Shown here one piece after another: positions 10,181 to 19,229 of a stretch of 64,000 nucleotides of DNA. The notes beneath the pieces were generated by a model. The model was not told the origin of the DNA and made no database searches. It was given only the letters and a program-made list of their open reading frames with translations. The position numbers were made by a program, and so were the translations under genes. The stretch is taken from NCBI GenBank assembly GCA_016720145.1, contig JADJXV010000001.1, positions 475,255 to 539,254 of the forward strand, read 5' to 3'. Position 1 is the first letter of the stretch; every line of letters starts with the position of its first letter. The DNA is from Ignavibacteria bacterium (GTDB lineage: Bacteria; Bacteroidota; Ignavibacteria; Kapaibacteriales; UBA961).

Positions 10181-10214
10181 TAATCTACAAATACTACTAT
10201 CCTCAAAAAGTAAC

Positions 10215-10523
10215 TTAATGAATACTAGTTGTAGGACCGCTTGGAAATTGATTGTGACCTTCTAATACAATTTCTCCATACTCTTCTTCGAATCGTACGA
10301 TATTATCATGGAGAGCATGAGTGAGGAGCTTAGCATGCTGAGGAGTCATTATAATTCGGGCATGTACCTTAGCTTTAGGTAAATTAGGGAGTATTCTCGT
10401 GAAATCGACAACAAACTCTGCTGGAGAATGACTGATAATTGCGAGGTTCGAATATATTCCTTCTGCTTCTTTTTCGCCGAGCTCAATACTAATTTGCTGA
10501 TGTTGTTCTTTTTGGTCTGCCAT
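10215..10523 (-). CDS. DUF3467 domain protein
   Basis: A 102-residue cytoplasmic protein matching DUF3467: an N-terminal glutamine/charged stretch, then GIYSNLAIISHSPAEFVVDF and AKVHARIIMTPQHAKLLTHAL, the two conserved blocks of the family, and EEYGEI near the end. The family is small, widespread and without an assigned function; its residues resemble a compact beta-alpha fold. It is probably monocistronic, since a terminator follows directly and the preceding TPR gene ends 60 bases away. The C-terminal about 15 residues (HNQFPSGPTTSIH) are unconserved in appearance. Confidence 0.83.
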   Translation of the reverse strand: MADQKEQHQQISIELGEKEAEGIYSNLAIISHSPAEFVVDFTRILPNLPKAKVHARIIMTPQHAKLLTHALHDNIVRFEEEYGEIVLEGHNQFPSGPTTSIH

Positions 10524-10582
10524 TGTGATACGTTCTCCAATATAAATATAAAAAGTGCCGTGGGTATTCTCGGCTAAATAAA

Positions 10583-12100
10583 TTATCTCTTCTTGAGAGC
10601 ATCTGCCTTATCATACATTGCTTTTGATTTTTCGATATATCCTTTCTTCACTGCACTCTGCCTGGCATAGATACCACCCATGAAATCATAATATTCGATA
10701 TTGGTAGTATTAGAGGGTTCTAATGATTCAAGAATAGATATTATTTGATTTAATTTAGAAGACTCCCGCGTTACTTCATATATATTAGCTACTTGCTCTA
10801 AAGCTGACAAATCTGAACTATGCTGAGGAAGCTGTATATAACGACTAAAAAGGTCAGATGCTTTATTGAGAAGTGGAAAATATTTACTTTCATCTTCTTT
10901 ATATTTAGGATTAGATTTCTTTTTTTCCGCTTCATACTTTTGGAACTCACTCGCTTTGTTTTTATAAGTAGTGGCTAGATTAAAGAGTGCAATGTCGTAC
11001 GTTGGGTCAATTGCCAATGTTTTTTCATACGTTTCAATTGCCTCGTCATTCCTTTGAAGCTTGAATAACATATATGCTAATTGTTGCATATATGCTTTAT
11101 TCGTCGGATTTTTTGTTGTAAGGCTCACAAGTGACGCTAAAATTTCATTTGTTTTGCCTTGTTCCTCGTAAATCTGAAGCTTAAATGCGGAGTTCTGCTC
11201 GTCTTCTGGTGTAAGTAAAGATGCTTTGTCAATAGTTGCTAATGCATCATCATATTTTTTCTGTGAATAATACATCAATGCAAGTGCTAAGTATGGTCTA
11301 GAGTTATAGACAAAGTGACGTTCGCGTTCCTGAGGTAGCCATACTTTGGGTAAATCGACTCTCCAGCCCTCTACAACGGCTTGACCTTTTCTTTTTTTGG
11401 CAGAAAACAAATACACATCTTTAGTCCCCGAAATAATATGGTCATAATAGAGTGAATCGCCATTGTCTAGCATCGATACTTTAGACGAATCTGGACGACC
11501 AAGCTGCTGAATTGCAGACGAACGTACCATTCCAAGAGAAATACTTTTATCTTTTGCTAGGTTAAATGCTGACTCTTGGGATTTAATATAGTTGCTGTAT
11601 TCGATTATAGAATTTACTGTATCGTTTTCAGTTTCATAGATAGAACCAAGCAAAGCGTAGAGCTCAGAGTTTTCAGGTTTGATCCTTACTCCCAGTTGAA
11701 GATTTTCTTTCAGTTTTTTGGTGTCTAATGTATGATTTATTTGAAATTGATTAAAAGAATTCACTGCTAAATTATAGACTTCAACCCAGATTTGATAACT
11801 CTCAGTAGTAATTTGACTTCGTAAGGTACCTTCGCTTGGTAAATTTTGAGCTTTTATAATAGCTTCTCCTGCACCTGAATAGTCCATAAGCGTCCTACGG
11901 CAATTAGCAAGTAAATACCAACTATAAGCGTCATTTGGGTTCTTCGCAACTACTTTTTCTAATAAATCTCGAGCGCGAAGGTAGTCTTTTTGATTGAGTG
12001 CAAGCTTTGCTGAAGTAAATTCAGGCGAAGCACATTCAAAGCTTTGCAAAGCCAGACTACACGATACTACTACAAAAATGAAATACAAATACTTAGACAT
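10583..12100 (-). CDS. Exported tetratricopeptide-repeat protein
   Basis: About 505 residues from the chosen ATG at 12100. I prefer this to an upstream in-frame start at 12151 because MSKYLYFIFVVVSCSLAL makes a good signal sequence and the longer form would bury it. A cysteine follows in SFEC, not a standard lipobox, so lipidation is uncertain. TPR-type helices are visible at about 30-110 (AKLALNQKDYLRARDLLEKVVAKNPNDAYSWYLLANC), again around 150-180, 270-300 and 330-380 (AYMLFKLQRNDEAIETYEKTLAIDPTYDIALFNLA). A middle part (about 190-260) looks non-TPR. Probably a periplasmic scaffold protein; no specific function can be given. An unlabelled hairpin lies about 100 bases upstream. Confidence 0.75.
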   Translation of the reverse strand: MSKYLYFIFVVVSCSLALQSFECASPEFTSAKLALNQKDYLRARDLLEKVVAKNPNDAYSWYLLANCRRTLMDYSGAGEAIIKAQNLPSEGTLRSQITTESYQIWVEVYNLAVNSFNQFQINHTLDTKKLKENLQLGVRIKPENSELYALLGSIYETENDTVNSIIEYSNYIKSQESAFNLAKDKSISLGMVRSSAIQQLGRPDSSKVSMLDNGDSLYYDHIISGTKDVYLFSAKKRKGQAVVEGWRVDLPKVWLPQERERHFVYNSRPYLALALMYYSQKKYDDALATIDKASLLTPEDEQNSAFKLQIYEEQGKTNEILASLVSLTTKNPTNKAYMQQLAYMLFKLQRNDEAIETYEKTLAIDPTYDIALFNLATTYKNKASEFQKYEAEKKKSNPKYKEDESKYFPLLNKASDLFSRYIQLPQHSSDLSALEQVANIYEVTRESSKLNQIISILESLEPSNTTNIEYYDFMGGIYARQSAVKKGYIEKSKAMYDKADALKKR

Positions 12101-12197
12101 TCTAATACTTCCCGAATTAGTTTTTAAACGTAAAATTAACCTATCCAACACTTACTTCAACTTCATAAAAGTTCACAGCGAAATTAACAAATACTAC

Positions 12198-12232
12198 ATA
12201 GGCGGCAAAGGAATTATATCCCTGCCGCCTAT
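12198..12232 (-). terminator. Perfect 10-bp hairpin after rlpA, possible terminator
   Basis: ATAGGCGGCA (12198-12207) and TGCCGCCTAT (12223-12232) form a perfect stem with a 15-base loop, downstream of the rlpA-like gene on the minus strand. The following sequence is only weakly T-rich, so termination is plausible but it could be another stem-loop signal. Confidence 0.45.
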
Positions 12233-12278
12233 CAGAAAATGTCTTAACAATCTAGTATAAACTACAACTAATATATAT

Positions 12279-13052
12279 TTAAGGATCTTGACGTTGAATA
12301 TATATACTTGAAATTTCTTCATGAGTCAGTACATCAGTATCGAGTGCGCTTATATGATAGATGTATCTGCCGGCAAGTCTTCGACCTGATCCGGTGTATT
12401 CAGGATTAAATGCTATAGAAAGAGTATAGCGGATATCCGGAGATGCAGATGTTAGTTCTTTTTGAAGTGTAACCGCTTGTGTAAAATCTTCAAAAGATTC
12501 TATTAAAGTACAGGTAGATATATCAAGTAAAATTGGAGTAAAGTCGGCAAGAAAACTTAAGAGCAGAGTGCTGTCAGATTGTAGTGGAGTACATTTTTCT
12601 GGTATAAAAGCTTCAATAGATACTTTTTGCAAATTTCCACCTAAATCTTGAGCAGCTTTCCGAGATAAATCCAAAATTTTTGATTTAATGAATGGTCCTC
12701 GATCGTTAATACAAACCAATCCTTTTTTTCCCGAGCGTAAATCTGTAATAACAACAATCGATCCAAAGGGAAGCTTTCGGTGTGCAGCGGTAAACCCATT
12801 CATATCAAATCGTACACCGCTTGCTGTTTTCCTTTTATGGAAAATCCCCCCATACCACGAAGCTTTACCTGATTGATAAAATTGACTTTCTGCCGGTTGC
12901 AAACGAACTATAGTTTTTGCAGGTGGTTCGATTAAAGGGAGTGGGATATCCTGTGCTAATAGGATTAATCGAACTGATAGAATTGAAATTACTACAAGGG
13001 TAAAAATACCGAATCGAACAAGTCTTGAACGCGTTAAATAACTATAAATCAT
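12279..13052 (-). CDS. rlpA: RlpA-like septal ring lytic transglycosylase
   Basis: A 257-residue exported protein with a double-psi beta-barrel domain (about 60-145). Conserved features are ASWYGGIFHKRKTASG (family: ASWYG..F.G..TA.G), FDMNGFTAAHRKLPFG and CINDRGPF with the catalytic-type aspartate D118. RlpA proteins cleave denuded peptidoglycan glycan strands at division sites. The C-terminal part (about 170-257) may be a divergent SPOR-like domain, but I cannot confirm it. The start at 13052 is chosen because a strong GGAGG lies 8 bases upstream; a longer in-frame start at 13103 lacks this. The signal peptide ends LILLA|Q, so the mature protein would begin with glutamine. Confidence 0.87.
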   Translation of the reverse strand: MIYSYLTRSRLVRFGIFTLVVISILSVRLILLAQDIPLPLIEPPAKTIVRLQPAESQFYQSGKASWYGGIFHKRKTASGVRFDMNGFTAAHRKLPFGSIVVITDLRSGKKGLVCINDRGPFIKSKILDLSRKAAQDLGGNLQKVSIEAFIPEKCTPLQSDSTLLLSFLADFTPILLDISTCTLIESFEDFTQAVTLQKELTSASPDIRYTLSIAFNPEYTGSGRRLAGRYIYHISALDTDVLTHEEISSIYIQRQDP

Positions 13053-13302
13053 AGGGATATCCTCCAATTTATGTTTGAGAAAACTATTTGCAGCCCGATG
13101 CATCCCCCACGCTTCGGAGTGCTAACCAAACCACTGAATACTACCTATATTATCGATTTACAACAATATAATAAGTGCAATAAACGAAAAATATATTACA
13201 TAACCCAATGAAATTTCTGTCATTATTACAAATCCACTACTTTTAGTAATTATGTACAAGTCTGAGATATATGAATCAAGCTCGATATTTTAATACATAA
13301 AT

Positions 13303-13737
13303 TTAATAATGATCTAATTGCTCATTATCTTCAGGTTCTGTATCTTCCCAGTCATCAATTTCCTCATCCTCATCATCTAATTCGAATTCATCTTCAATAA
13401 ATTCTTCTTCGTTTACCCATTTTCCACCTGCTCGATCATCATTCATTGCGTCTTCCATGAGCTCGAGTTTGTCTTGCTGAGAAAATAGAGAAACTGAGTG
13501 TGTGCTAAATTCTTTTGCTTCTGCTGGAGTTACAATCCAAACAGGTAGTTTGAATCGTTCTTCAACTTTTGTTCCATCTAAAATTTGCTCCATCACATAA
13601 GGAATATGTGTCACCGTTGCGGAAGCACCGGAATCTACACACGTTGCCCGAATCTCAAAAGTTTGTTTGCCGCCCTTTGGCTGTGCAATGATGTCAAAAT
13701 AGTACCGCTCACCTTCAAAACTGTATATATTATGCAT
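13303..13737 (-). CDS. Hypothetical protein with a strongly acidic C-terminal tail
   Basis: A 144-residue soluble protein that I do not recognise. Residues 1-75 look folded, with alternating hydrophobic strands (YYFDIIAQPKGGKQTFEIRA, PVWIVTPAEAKEF). From about residue 105 the protein is almost wholly acidic: EEEFIEDEFELDDEDEEIDDWEDTEPEDNEQ in segments, about 24 Asp/Glu in the last 40 residues. The same composition is seen in nucleic-acid-mimic or ribosome-associated accessory proteins, but that is only a resemblance. There is no signal peptide. It lies between rlpA and the fused E1 gene with its own spacing on both sides. Confidence 0.65.
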   Translation of the reverse strand: MHNIYSFEGERYYFDIIAQPKGGKQTFEIRATCVDSGASATVTHIPYVMEQILDGTKVEERFKLPVWIVTPAEAKEFSTHSVSLFSQQDKLELMEDAMNDDRAGGKWVNEEEFIEDEFELDDEDEEIDDWEDTEPEDNEQLDHY

Positions 13738-13798
13738 AGTGTATCCTTGTATATTAATTAGTTAACCGAAATCACCTTGTAAAAATCTATTCTATCAT

Positions 13799-15844
13799 TT
13801 AAAAATTAATCAAATATTCCAATCTATCGATAATTATTTCATTCGTTGGTATGATGACATCCATCATTTTAAGATTATATGGAATTGGTACATCCGGTGT
13901 CGCGACTCTTTCAATCGGAGCATCAAGATATGAAAAAGCTTCCTTGGCGATTATAGCAGCAATCTCAGCACCGAATCCACTGGTAATTGTATCCTCGTGA
14001 AGTATCATACATCGATTTGTTTTCTTGATCGAGTCAATTACAGTGAGCTTATCCCATGGTGCAATCGTCCTCAAATCAATTATCTCGATCGATTCTCCAA
14101 GAGCGCTTACAGCATCCTTTGCTCTATGCACCATTTCACCCCATGTGACGATTGTTACTTTTGTGCCTGTTTCAATTACATTCGCTACACCAAATGGAAT
14201 CATAAAATTATTCCCGGGATAGATACTTCGACCTGCGGAAGTATCAAGTAAATTACGATGTTCTAAAAAAAACGTCGGGTCATTTCCTCGTAATGCTGTA
14301 CGAAGCAAGCCCACTGCATCTCTTGCATTAGAAGGCATTGCAATCTTCCATCCTAGCGTATGTGCAAATATAGCTTCACCTGATACGCTATGCCAAGGGT
14401 CACCTGTTCTTTTACTGTGACCGACAGGAATTCGAACCACCATCGGAGCGGCAAATTGATTGTTTGTTCTCCAGCGGATTGTACCTGTATCATTTATCTG
14501 CTCCATTGCAGGATCAAGATATTTACGGAATTGAATTTCGGGTACCGGCATCAAACCGGCAAAAGCCAGCCCGATAGTTCTGCCTATGATGCCTTCTTCG
14601 GACAAGGAAGTGTCAAATACACGGTCATCGCCGAACTTCGTTTGTAAATCGACAGTAGCACCATGCACTCCTCCCTTTACACCGACATCCTCTCCAAATA
14701 CCATGACTCTGTTATTCACTTTTAATTCTTGCTCTAGAGTCAATCGTACAGCATGAATTAGATTTATTCTTGGTCCTTCACTTTCGTCTTGACTGATGGT
14801 GGAAATAGTAATCTCAGGCAATAACCCACCTACAATTTGTGCATTCATTCCGTCGTAAACCAAGTGATTCTTAGTTGTTGAAACATCCGGCTCTGATTGG
14901 TTCACAGCTCGATCCAAGCCCTGACGTACTTCGATTGTCACTTCAGCTTCGAGATTAGTCCAATCTTTTGCCGATAATATTTTCTTTTTTTGTAGAAATG
15001 TTTTCAGTCGTGGTAATGGGTCAGTATTGATTTCACTTTCCTTCGTTTCAAGTGGCTTGTATGATTGATTATCTGCACCTGAATGTCCGCAAAGACGTGG
15101 AACTTTTAAGCGTAACAGAACCGGTGATTGTCTTTTACGGACAGTATCAACTGCTTGTTTAATTAACAATGAGGCTTCTTCAGGATCAGTTCCGTCTCCG
15201 TCAAGAATTAATAAGTTTTTAAAAGATGCAAGATTTTCAGCAATGTTTGCTCCAGGAGTTTGATAGGTACCCGGAACAGAAATTCCGTAATTATTATCTT
15301 CAATAAAGAAAATCATCGGATAATTTTTTGTGGTTGCAATGGTTAAAGCTGCCCAAAACCCGCTTGTCGCTACAGAGGCATCGCCACCAAGAGCCACCGC
15401 ACAGCTTGATTTCCATTGCTTTTCGTTCAATACGTTCGCTCGATAATCGGCACCCTGCGCCCATCCTACGGCCGGTGTGTATTGTGCCCCAACATCTCCA
15501 CTAGCAGGTAGTACTGTAATACCATTACGAGGAGTCAGATTATGGACGACTCCAATATCACGTCCTCCATTCCGACTGCCAGACTTTGCCATCGGACCGG
15601 AAAATGCCTCTTCAATAGTCATACCTGCAGCAAGGACAAATGGGCGTGAACGGTAATAAACCGTTGCAGCATCATGCTTTCCATCTAAGTGGACTGCAAG
15701 GAGAATTTGCGCAAGTTCATGTCCGCGTGAAGAAAACTGATAGAGCACTTTTCCTGATGGAGCGAGTTCAGTTTCTTCTATGGTGTCGATTAATCGAGAT
15801 GTAAGGAGAGTTTTTGCTGTAAAAATCCAGTCAGCTTTGGTCAT
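13799..15844 (-). CDS. 2-oxoacid dehydrogenase E1, fused alpha and beta subunits
   Basis: A 681-residue thiamine-diphosphate enzyme combining both E1 subunits in one chain, probably the branched-chain (2-oxoisovalerate) or related 2-oxoacid dehydrogenase. The alpha half (about 1-330) carries the ThDP/Mg motif from GDASVATSGFW (154) to IEDNN (N184-N185). The beta half (about 385-681) starts INLIHAVRLTLEQEL and includes MVFGEDVGVKGGVHGAT, RIPVGHSKRTGDPWHS and the C-terminal transketolase domain. Fused forms are common in Bacteroidota. The ATG at 15844 is chosen because AAAGGA precedes it; a start at 15958 would add a non-homologous stretch. No E2 or E3 gene is adjacent, so the partner subunits must be elsewhere. 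Confidence 0.9.
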   Translation of the reverse strand: MTKADWIFTAKTLLTSRLIDTIEETELAPSGKVLYQFSSRGHELAQILLAVHLDGKHDAATVYYRSRPFVLAAGMTIEEAFSGPMAKSGSRNGGRDIGVVHNLTPRNGITVLPASGDVGAQYTPAVGWAQGADYRANVLNEKQWKSSCAVALGGDASVATSGFWAALTIATTKNYPMIFFIEDNNYGISVPGTYQTPGANIAENLASFKNLLILDGDGTDPEEASLLIKQAVDTVRKRQSPVLLRLKVPRLCGHSGADNQSYKPLETKESEINTDPLPRLKTFLQKKKILSAKDWTNLEAEVTIEVRQGLDRAVNQSEPDVSTTKNHLVYDGMNAQIVGGLLPEITISTISQDESEGPRINLIHAVRLTLEQELKVNNRVMVFGEDVGVKGGVHGATVDLQTKFGDDRVFDTSLSEEGIIGRTIGLAFAGLMPVPEIQFRKYLDPAMEQINDTGTIRWRTNNQFAAPMVVRIPVGHSKRTGDPWHSVSGEAIFAHTLGWKIAMPSNARDAVGLLRTALRGNDPTFFLEHRNLLDTSAGRSIYPGNNFMIPFGVANVIETGTKVTIVTWGEMVHRAKDAVSALGESIEIIDLRTIAPWDKLTVIDSIKKTNRCMILHEDTITSGFGAEIAAIIAKEAFSYLDAPIERVATPDVPIPYNLKMMDVIIPTNEIIIDRLEYLINF

Positions 15845-15885
15845 GAATTGTCCTTTAATTTTAAATGAGATGTCTGTTTGAGGCG

Positions 15886-15917
15886 CAAAATTACAAAAAA
15901 AGAAGAGTTTCTTCCAA
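15886..15917 (-). promoter_or_regulatory. Candidate promoter for the fused E1 gene
   Basis: On the minus strand TTG (15917-15915), a 21-base spacer and TAATTTTG (15893-15886) match the Bacteroidota -33/-7 layout (TTTG-N19-TAnnTTTG) reasonably well. The box ends about 40 bases before the chosen ATG. Confidence 0.45.
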
Positions 15918-16069
15918 TCGTATAACAATTGTGATTTATTACACTGAGAAAACCTCATATCAATTACTCTCGCGATACAACACAGATAAAAAGTCTTTTT
16001 CTACGAGCGGTAAATTCAATAATTTGCAGTTAATAAATTCAATATAATAATCTTTCGTAGAAAGGGTAG

Positions 16070-16993
16070 ATGATGAAATTAATTACTGTTTTCTCTATAC
16101 TATTACTCCTAAGTTGCACTACATTACATAGTCAACTATTTGTAGCTTACAAAGCTACTGAGGGAGTTAGCGCCGCAAAAAAATTATCTGATGCGAGTTT
16201 AACAAATTCACAACTGGTAGGAGTTGTAACCCTTGGTGACACCTCATCAGCCCTTCAATTACCGATTAATGCTAATTTTTTTGATTATACTTCCGGTAAA
16301 TCTGATGGCTGGATCTATTTATTTCGAGGAAAGTCAAAAACTACATCAAGCGATACCACACTAAGTATTCCGATTGCTAAGCTGCCCATTATTGGATTTC
16401 AAACATTAGCAATTGATTTACCTCTTTCAGGAATTGGCAATCTATTTTCAAAAGATTCAGTACTTCCAAATAATTTTTTGGAAAGTGACAAAATGATTCG
16501 CAATATTCAGGCAACTGCAGATTACAAGCTTTATGCAAAAGCTAATCCAAATCCAAAAGCATCATTTGTTCCGGTAGGATACACTCCATTTTGTCTTTAT
16601 TTCCCTTCAAATAGTCCAATTTGGCGATTGACCTTTGGAGGTGTTGGTACGAATGGTACTCTCAACTGCGAAGTACACGCATTGACCGGAGAAGCAAAAT
16701 GTACAGCCATCGCTGTGGGAGTAAATGAAGAAATATCATCACAATACCTAACATTATCTCCCAACCCTGCCTCAAAGTCAATTTCTCTATCCATTCCACA
16801 AGAATATTATTCACCTTTATTGTCGCTTGAAGTGTTTAATTCAATTGGTGTTAGCATGAATAATTATTCAGTATCCGTTGGTCTTAACGAAAATATTACC
16901 ATACCAATCGATGACCTACATAATGGTGTTTATTTTGTAAAATATTCCGCCGGCGATATTCATACTTTCAAGTCATTTATTGTTCAACATTAA
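16070..16993 (+). CDS. Exported protein with T9SS type A sorting tail
   Basis: A 307-residue secreted protein. The signal peptide (MKLITVFSILLLLSCTTLHS) would be cut at HS|Q, leaving glutamine first. The cysteine in LLSCTT might suggest a lipoprotein, but the later cut before QLFVAYK fits better. The middle has no recognised domain. The last about 75 residues form a classical Por_Secre_tail: LTLSPNPASKSISLSI, LEVFNSIG, a strand-rich stretch, then DDLHNGVYFVKYSAG and a final F-x-S-F-I-V, the signal read by the type IX secretion system. Either methionine of the initial pair (16070 or 16073) may be used; AAAGGG precedes. Its function beyond export is unknown. Confidence 0.8.
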   Translation: MMKLITVFSILLLLSCTTLHSQLFVAYKATEGVSAAKKLSDASLTNSQLVGVVTLGDTSSALQLPINANFFDYTSGKSDGWIYLFRGKSKTTSSDTTLSIPIAKLPIIGFQTLAIDLPLSGIGNLFSKDSVLPNNFLESDKMIRNIQATADYKLYAKANPNPKASFVPVGYTPFCLYFPSNSPIWRLTFGGVGTNGTLNCEVHALTGEAKCTAIAVGVNEEISSQYLTLSPNPASKSISLSIPQEYYSPLLSLEVFNSIGVSMNNYSVSVGLNENITIPIDDLHNGVYFVKYSAGDIHTFKSFIVQH

Positions 16994-17051
16994 TTGTTCT
17001 AACTATTTAATTTTTATAATACATACGCCAAGTTTTCTCTATTTATAAATT

Positions 17052-18464
17052 ATGAACACACAACTAAAAAATCAGGACGATGAAATTTACGAAGCTATCA
17101 TGGGAGAATATGAGCGACAACGAGATAAACTCGAGCTCATCGCCAGTGAAAACTACACATCACTCGCCGTCATGCAAGCTCAAGGCTCGATTCTTACCAA
17201 TAAATACGCGGAAGGATATCCCGGCAAACGCTATTATGGAGGCTGCGAATGGGTCGATGTAGCCGAAAACCTAGCCATCGATCGAGCAAAAGAGCTCTTC
17301 GGTGCTGAATATGCTAATGTGCAGCCACATTCTGGAAGTGGTGCAAATATGGCAGTGTATTTCACCTATATCAAGCCGGGAGATACTGTGCTTGGAATGG
17401 ATCTTTCTCATGGTGGACACCTTACACACGGTTCACCGGTTAATTTCTCCGGGAAATTTTACAATTTTATTCCTTATGGCGTGGACAAAGACACAGGACT
17501 GATAGACTACAACCGAGTAGCAGAGCTTGCTAAAGAACATAAACCCAAGATGATTACCGTAGGTGCTTCTGCCTATTCCAGATCTATAGATTACAAAGCG
17601 TTCCGAGAAATTGCCGACTCAGTCGGCGCATTTCTCTTTGCCGATATCGCTCATCCTGCAGGATTGATCGCAAAAGGGAAGTTATTAAGTCCAATCCCGT
17701 ATTGCGATGTAGTTACTTCAACTACTCACAAGACCTTACGTGGACCACGAGGTGGTTTAATTTTACTGGGGAAAAATACAGAAAATACATTTGGTCAAGT
17801 TGCACCGAAAAGTGGTCGAGTCAAAATGATGAGTGAGCTCATCGATTCGATGGTCATGCCCGGTATTCAAGGTGGTCCGTTGATGCATGTAATTGCTGCC
17901 AAAGCAGTTGCATTCGGTGAATGCCTACGGGATGATTTCGGTTTCTATACCGAACAAGTCATAAAAAATGCTCAGGCGATGTCATCTGAGCTTAGTGGAA
18001 TGGGATATAATATCATAAGTGGTGGAACAGATAATCACCTCATGTTGATTGATGTTCGCAACAAAAATCTCACAGGCAAAAAAGCAGAGGAAGCGCTTGA
18101 CGCATCTGGAATTACATGTAATAAAAACGCTGTCCCTTTTGATACACAATCTCCCTTAGTCACCTCAGGTATTCGCCTAGGAAGTGCAGCTGTCACTTCA
18201 AGAGGTATGCTTGAAGATGATATGCGACACATCGCGCGTCTAATCGACAGAGTATTAACTAATGTAGGTGATACTACTGTTTATTCTGCAGTCAAAGAAG
18301 ATGTCAAACATTTTTGTCGTGATTTCTCGCTCTATCCTTCTATAGATCATTCATTTACTGAAAGTGCAAAAAAGATTGAAGAGGGAGTCGGTCATATCAT
18401 GGAAGGTGTTGGGAAATTCATGCAGAGTGTGGGAGAAGAATTACAAAATGTTATCAAAAAGTAA
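17052..18464 (+). CDS. glyA: Serine hydroxymethyltransferase with C-terminal heptad tail
   Basis: A 470-residue PLP enzyme that interconverts serine and glycine with tetrahydrofolate, supplying one-carbon units. Conserved blocks include LIASENYTS, NKYAEGYPGKRYYGG, PHSGSGANMAVY, FADIAHPAGLIA, and VVTSTTHKTLRGPRGG with the PLP lysine. The ordinary enzyme ends near residue 425. Here about 45 residues follow; from residue 442 there are four near-identical heptads (IEEGVGH, IMEGVGK, FMQSVGE, ELQNVIK), predicted as an amphipathic helix or coiled coil. This extension is in frame and unbroken, so it is not a sequence artefact in any obvious way. It could mediate oligomerisation or membrane association; that is inference. 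Confidence 0.96.
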   Translation: MNTQLKNQDDEIYEAIMGEYERQRDKLELIASENYTSLAVMQAQGSILTNKYAEGYPGKRYYGGCEWVDVAENLAIDRAKELFGAEYANVQPHSGSGANMAVYFTYIKPGDTVLGMDLSHGGHLTHGSPVNFSGKFYNFIPYGVDKDTGLIDYNRVAELAKEHKPKMITVGASAYSRSIDYKAFREIADSVGAFLFADIAHPAGLIAKGKLLSPIPYCDVVTSTTHKTLRGPRGGLILLGKNTENTFGQVAPKSGRVKMMSELIDSMVMPGIQGGPLMHVIAAKAVAFGECLRDDFGFYTEQVIKNAQAMSSELSGMGYNIISGGTDNHLMLIDVRNKNLTGKKAEEALDASGITCNKNAVPFDTQSPLVTSGIRLGSAAVTSRGMLEDDMRHIARLIDRVLTNVGDTTVYSAVKEDVKHFCRDFSLYPSIDHSFTESAKKIEEGVGHIMEGVGKFMQSVGEELQNVIKK

Positions 18465-19229
18465 AGAAGATACGTTTAGATAAGTATTCTTTTCTATCTT
18501 AAATTTAAGGCTTGTTAAAGTACATCAATTGAAATCATGCAGTAGTTAGGTTCTTTGTATAGCTTTGCATAATGATTTGTTTAACAAGATAATTTATAAA
18601 TACTTATATAAATTTCCTTTTGTTTAAATGTAGCTTGGAGATTGCAACTTCTAATAAAACTATAGTTTTTTTTGTCTGTGAATATCAATTGTAGATATTC
18701 GAATTCCGTATAAATGCTGTGAACTTAAATGAGAATTTATAACGTTTAATTTGTTGAAAAATGGGCTATTTTTGTAAATTCAATTGATTCCAACTTTTAT
18801 AGCAATATTAAGTGAAAAGTACAAAAGGGGAGTGGTGCTAATAATTTCGAAAGGATATTACACTAACATGCTTACTTACCAAAATCATAGATTCATTCTA
18901 CTTCGTCAAGCGCAGTGAGTCTTAATTTATCATTGCTTATCCAGCTTGAAGCAAAGAGATAGTTATATTTTATGTTTTTAGTTAACTGAGTTCGATGAAT
19001 TCTACAATAACGACTCATTTCCTCGAAGTGTATTAAATACCTTACACTTAAGAGCGATAATCTATGATGATTCTAGATTCCATTCCTACCTAAGTATATT
19101 TAATCCTTAAATATATTGTATTATCAATGTCTTTTATTATCTCCGGTAAATAGACAAATACTCAAATATATTCAATTGTATTTTTAGAAATTACAATCAA
19201 AATTTATTACTCTTTTATCTAGAAAAACT
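18465..19229. other. 765-base AT-rich intergenic stretch with nested inverted repeats
   Basis: No convincing gene. Nested complementary arms lie just after glyA: CTTGTTAAA (18511-18519) with TTTAACAAG (18580-18588), and inside them ATCATGCA (18536-18543 region) with TGCATAATGAT. A TATTTTTG box sits at 18767-18774 (plus strand), followed by an AAAGGA site at 18850 and a 16-codon frame at 18868-18918. Beyond about 18920 I see nothing further. Confidence 0.4.

Noticed and set aside
11994..12260. Plus-strand reading frame over the TPR gene start
   Set aside because: It is antisense to a clear protein and its codon pattern and content look random.
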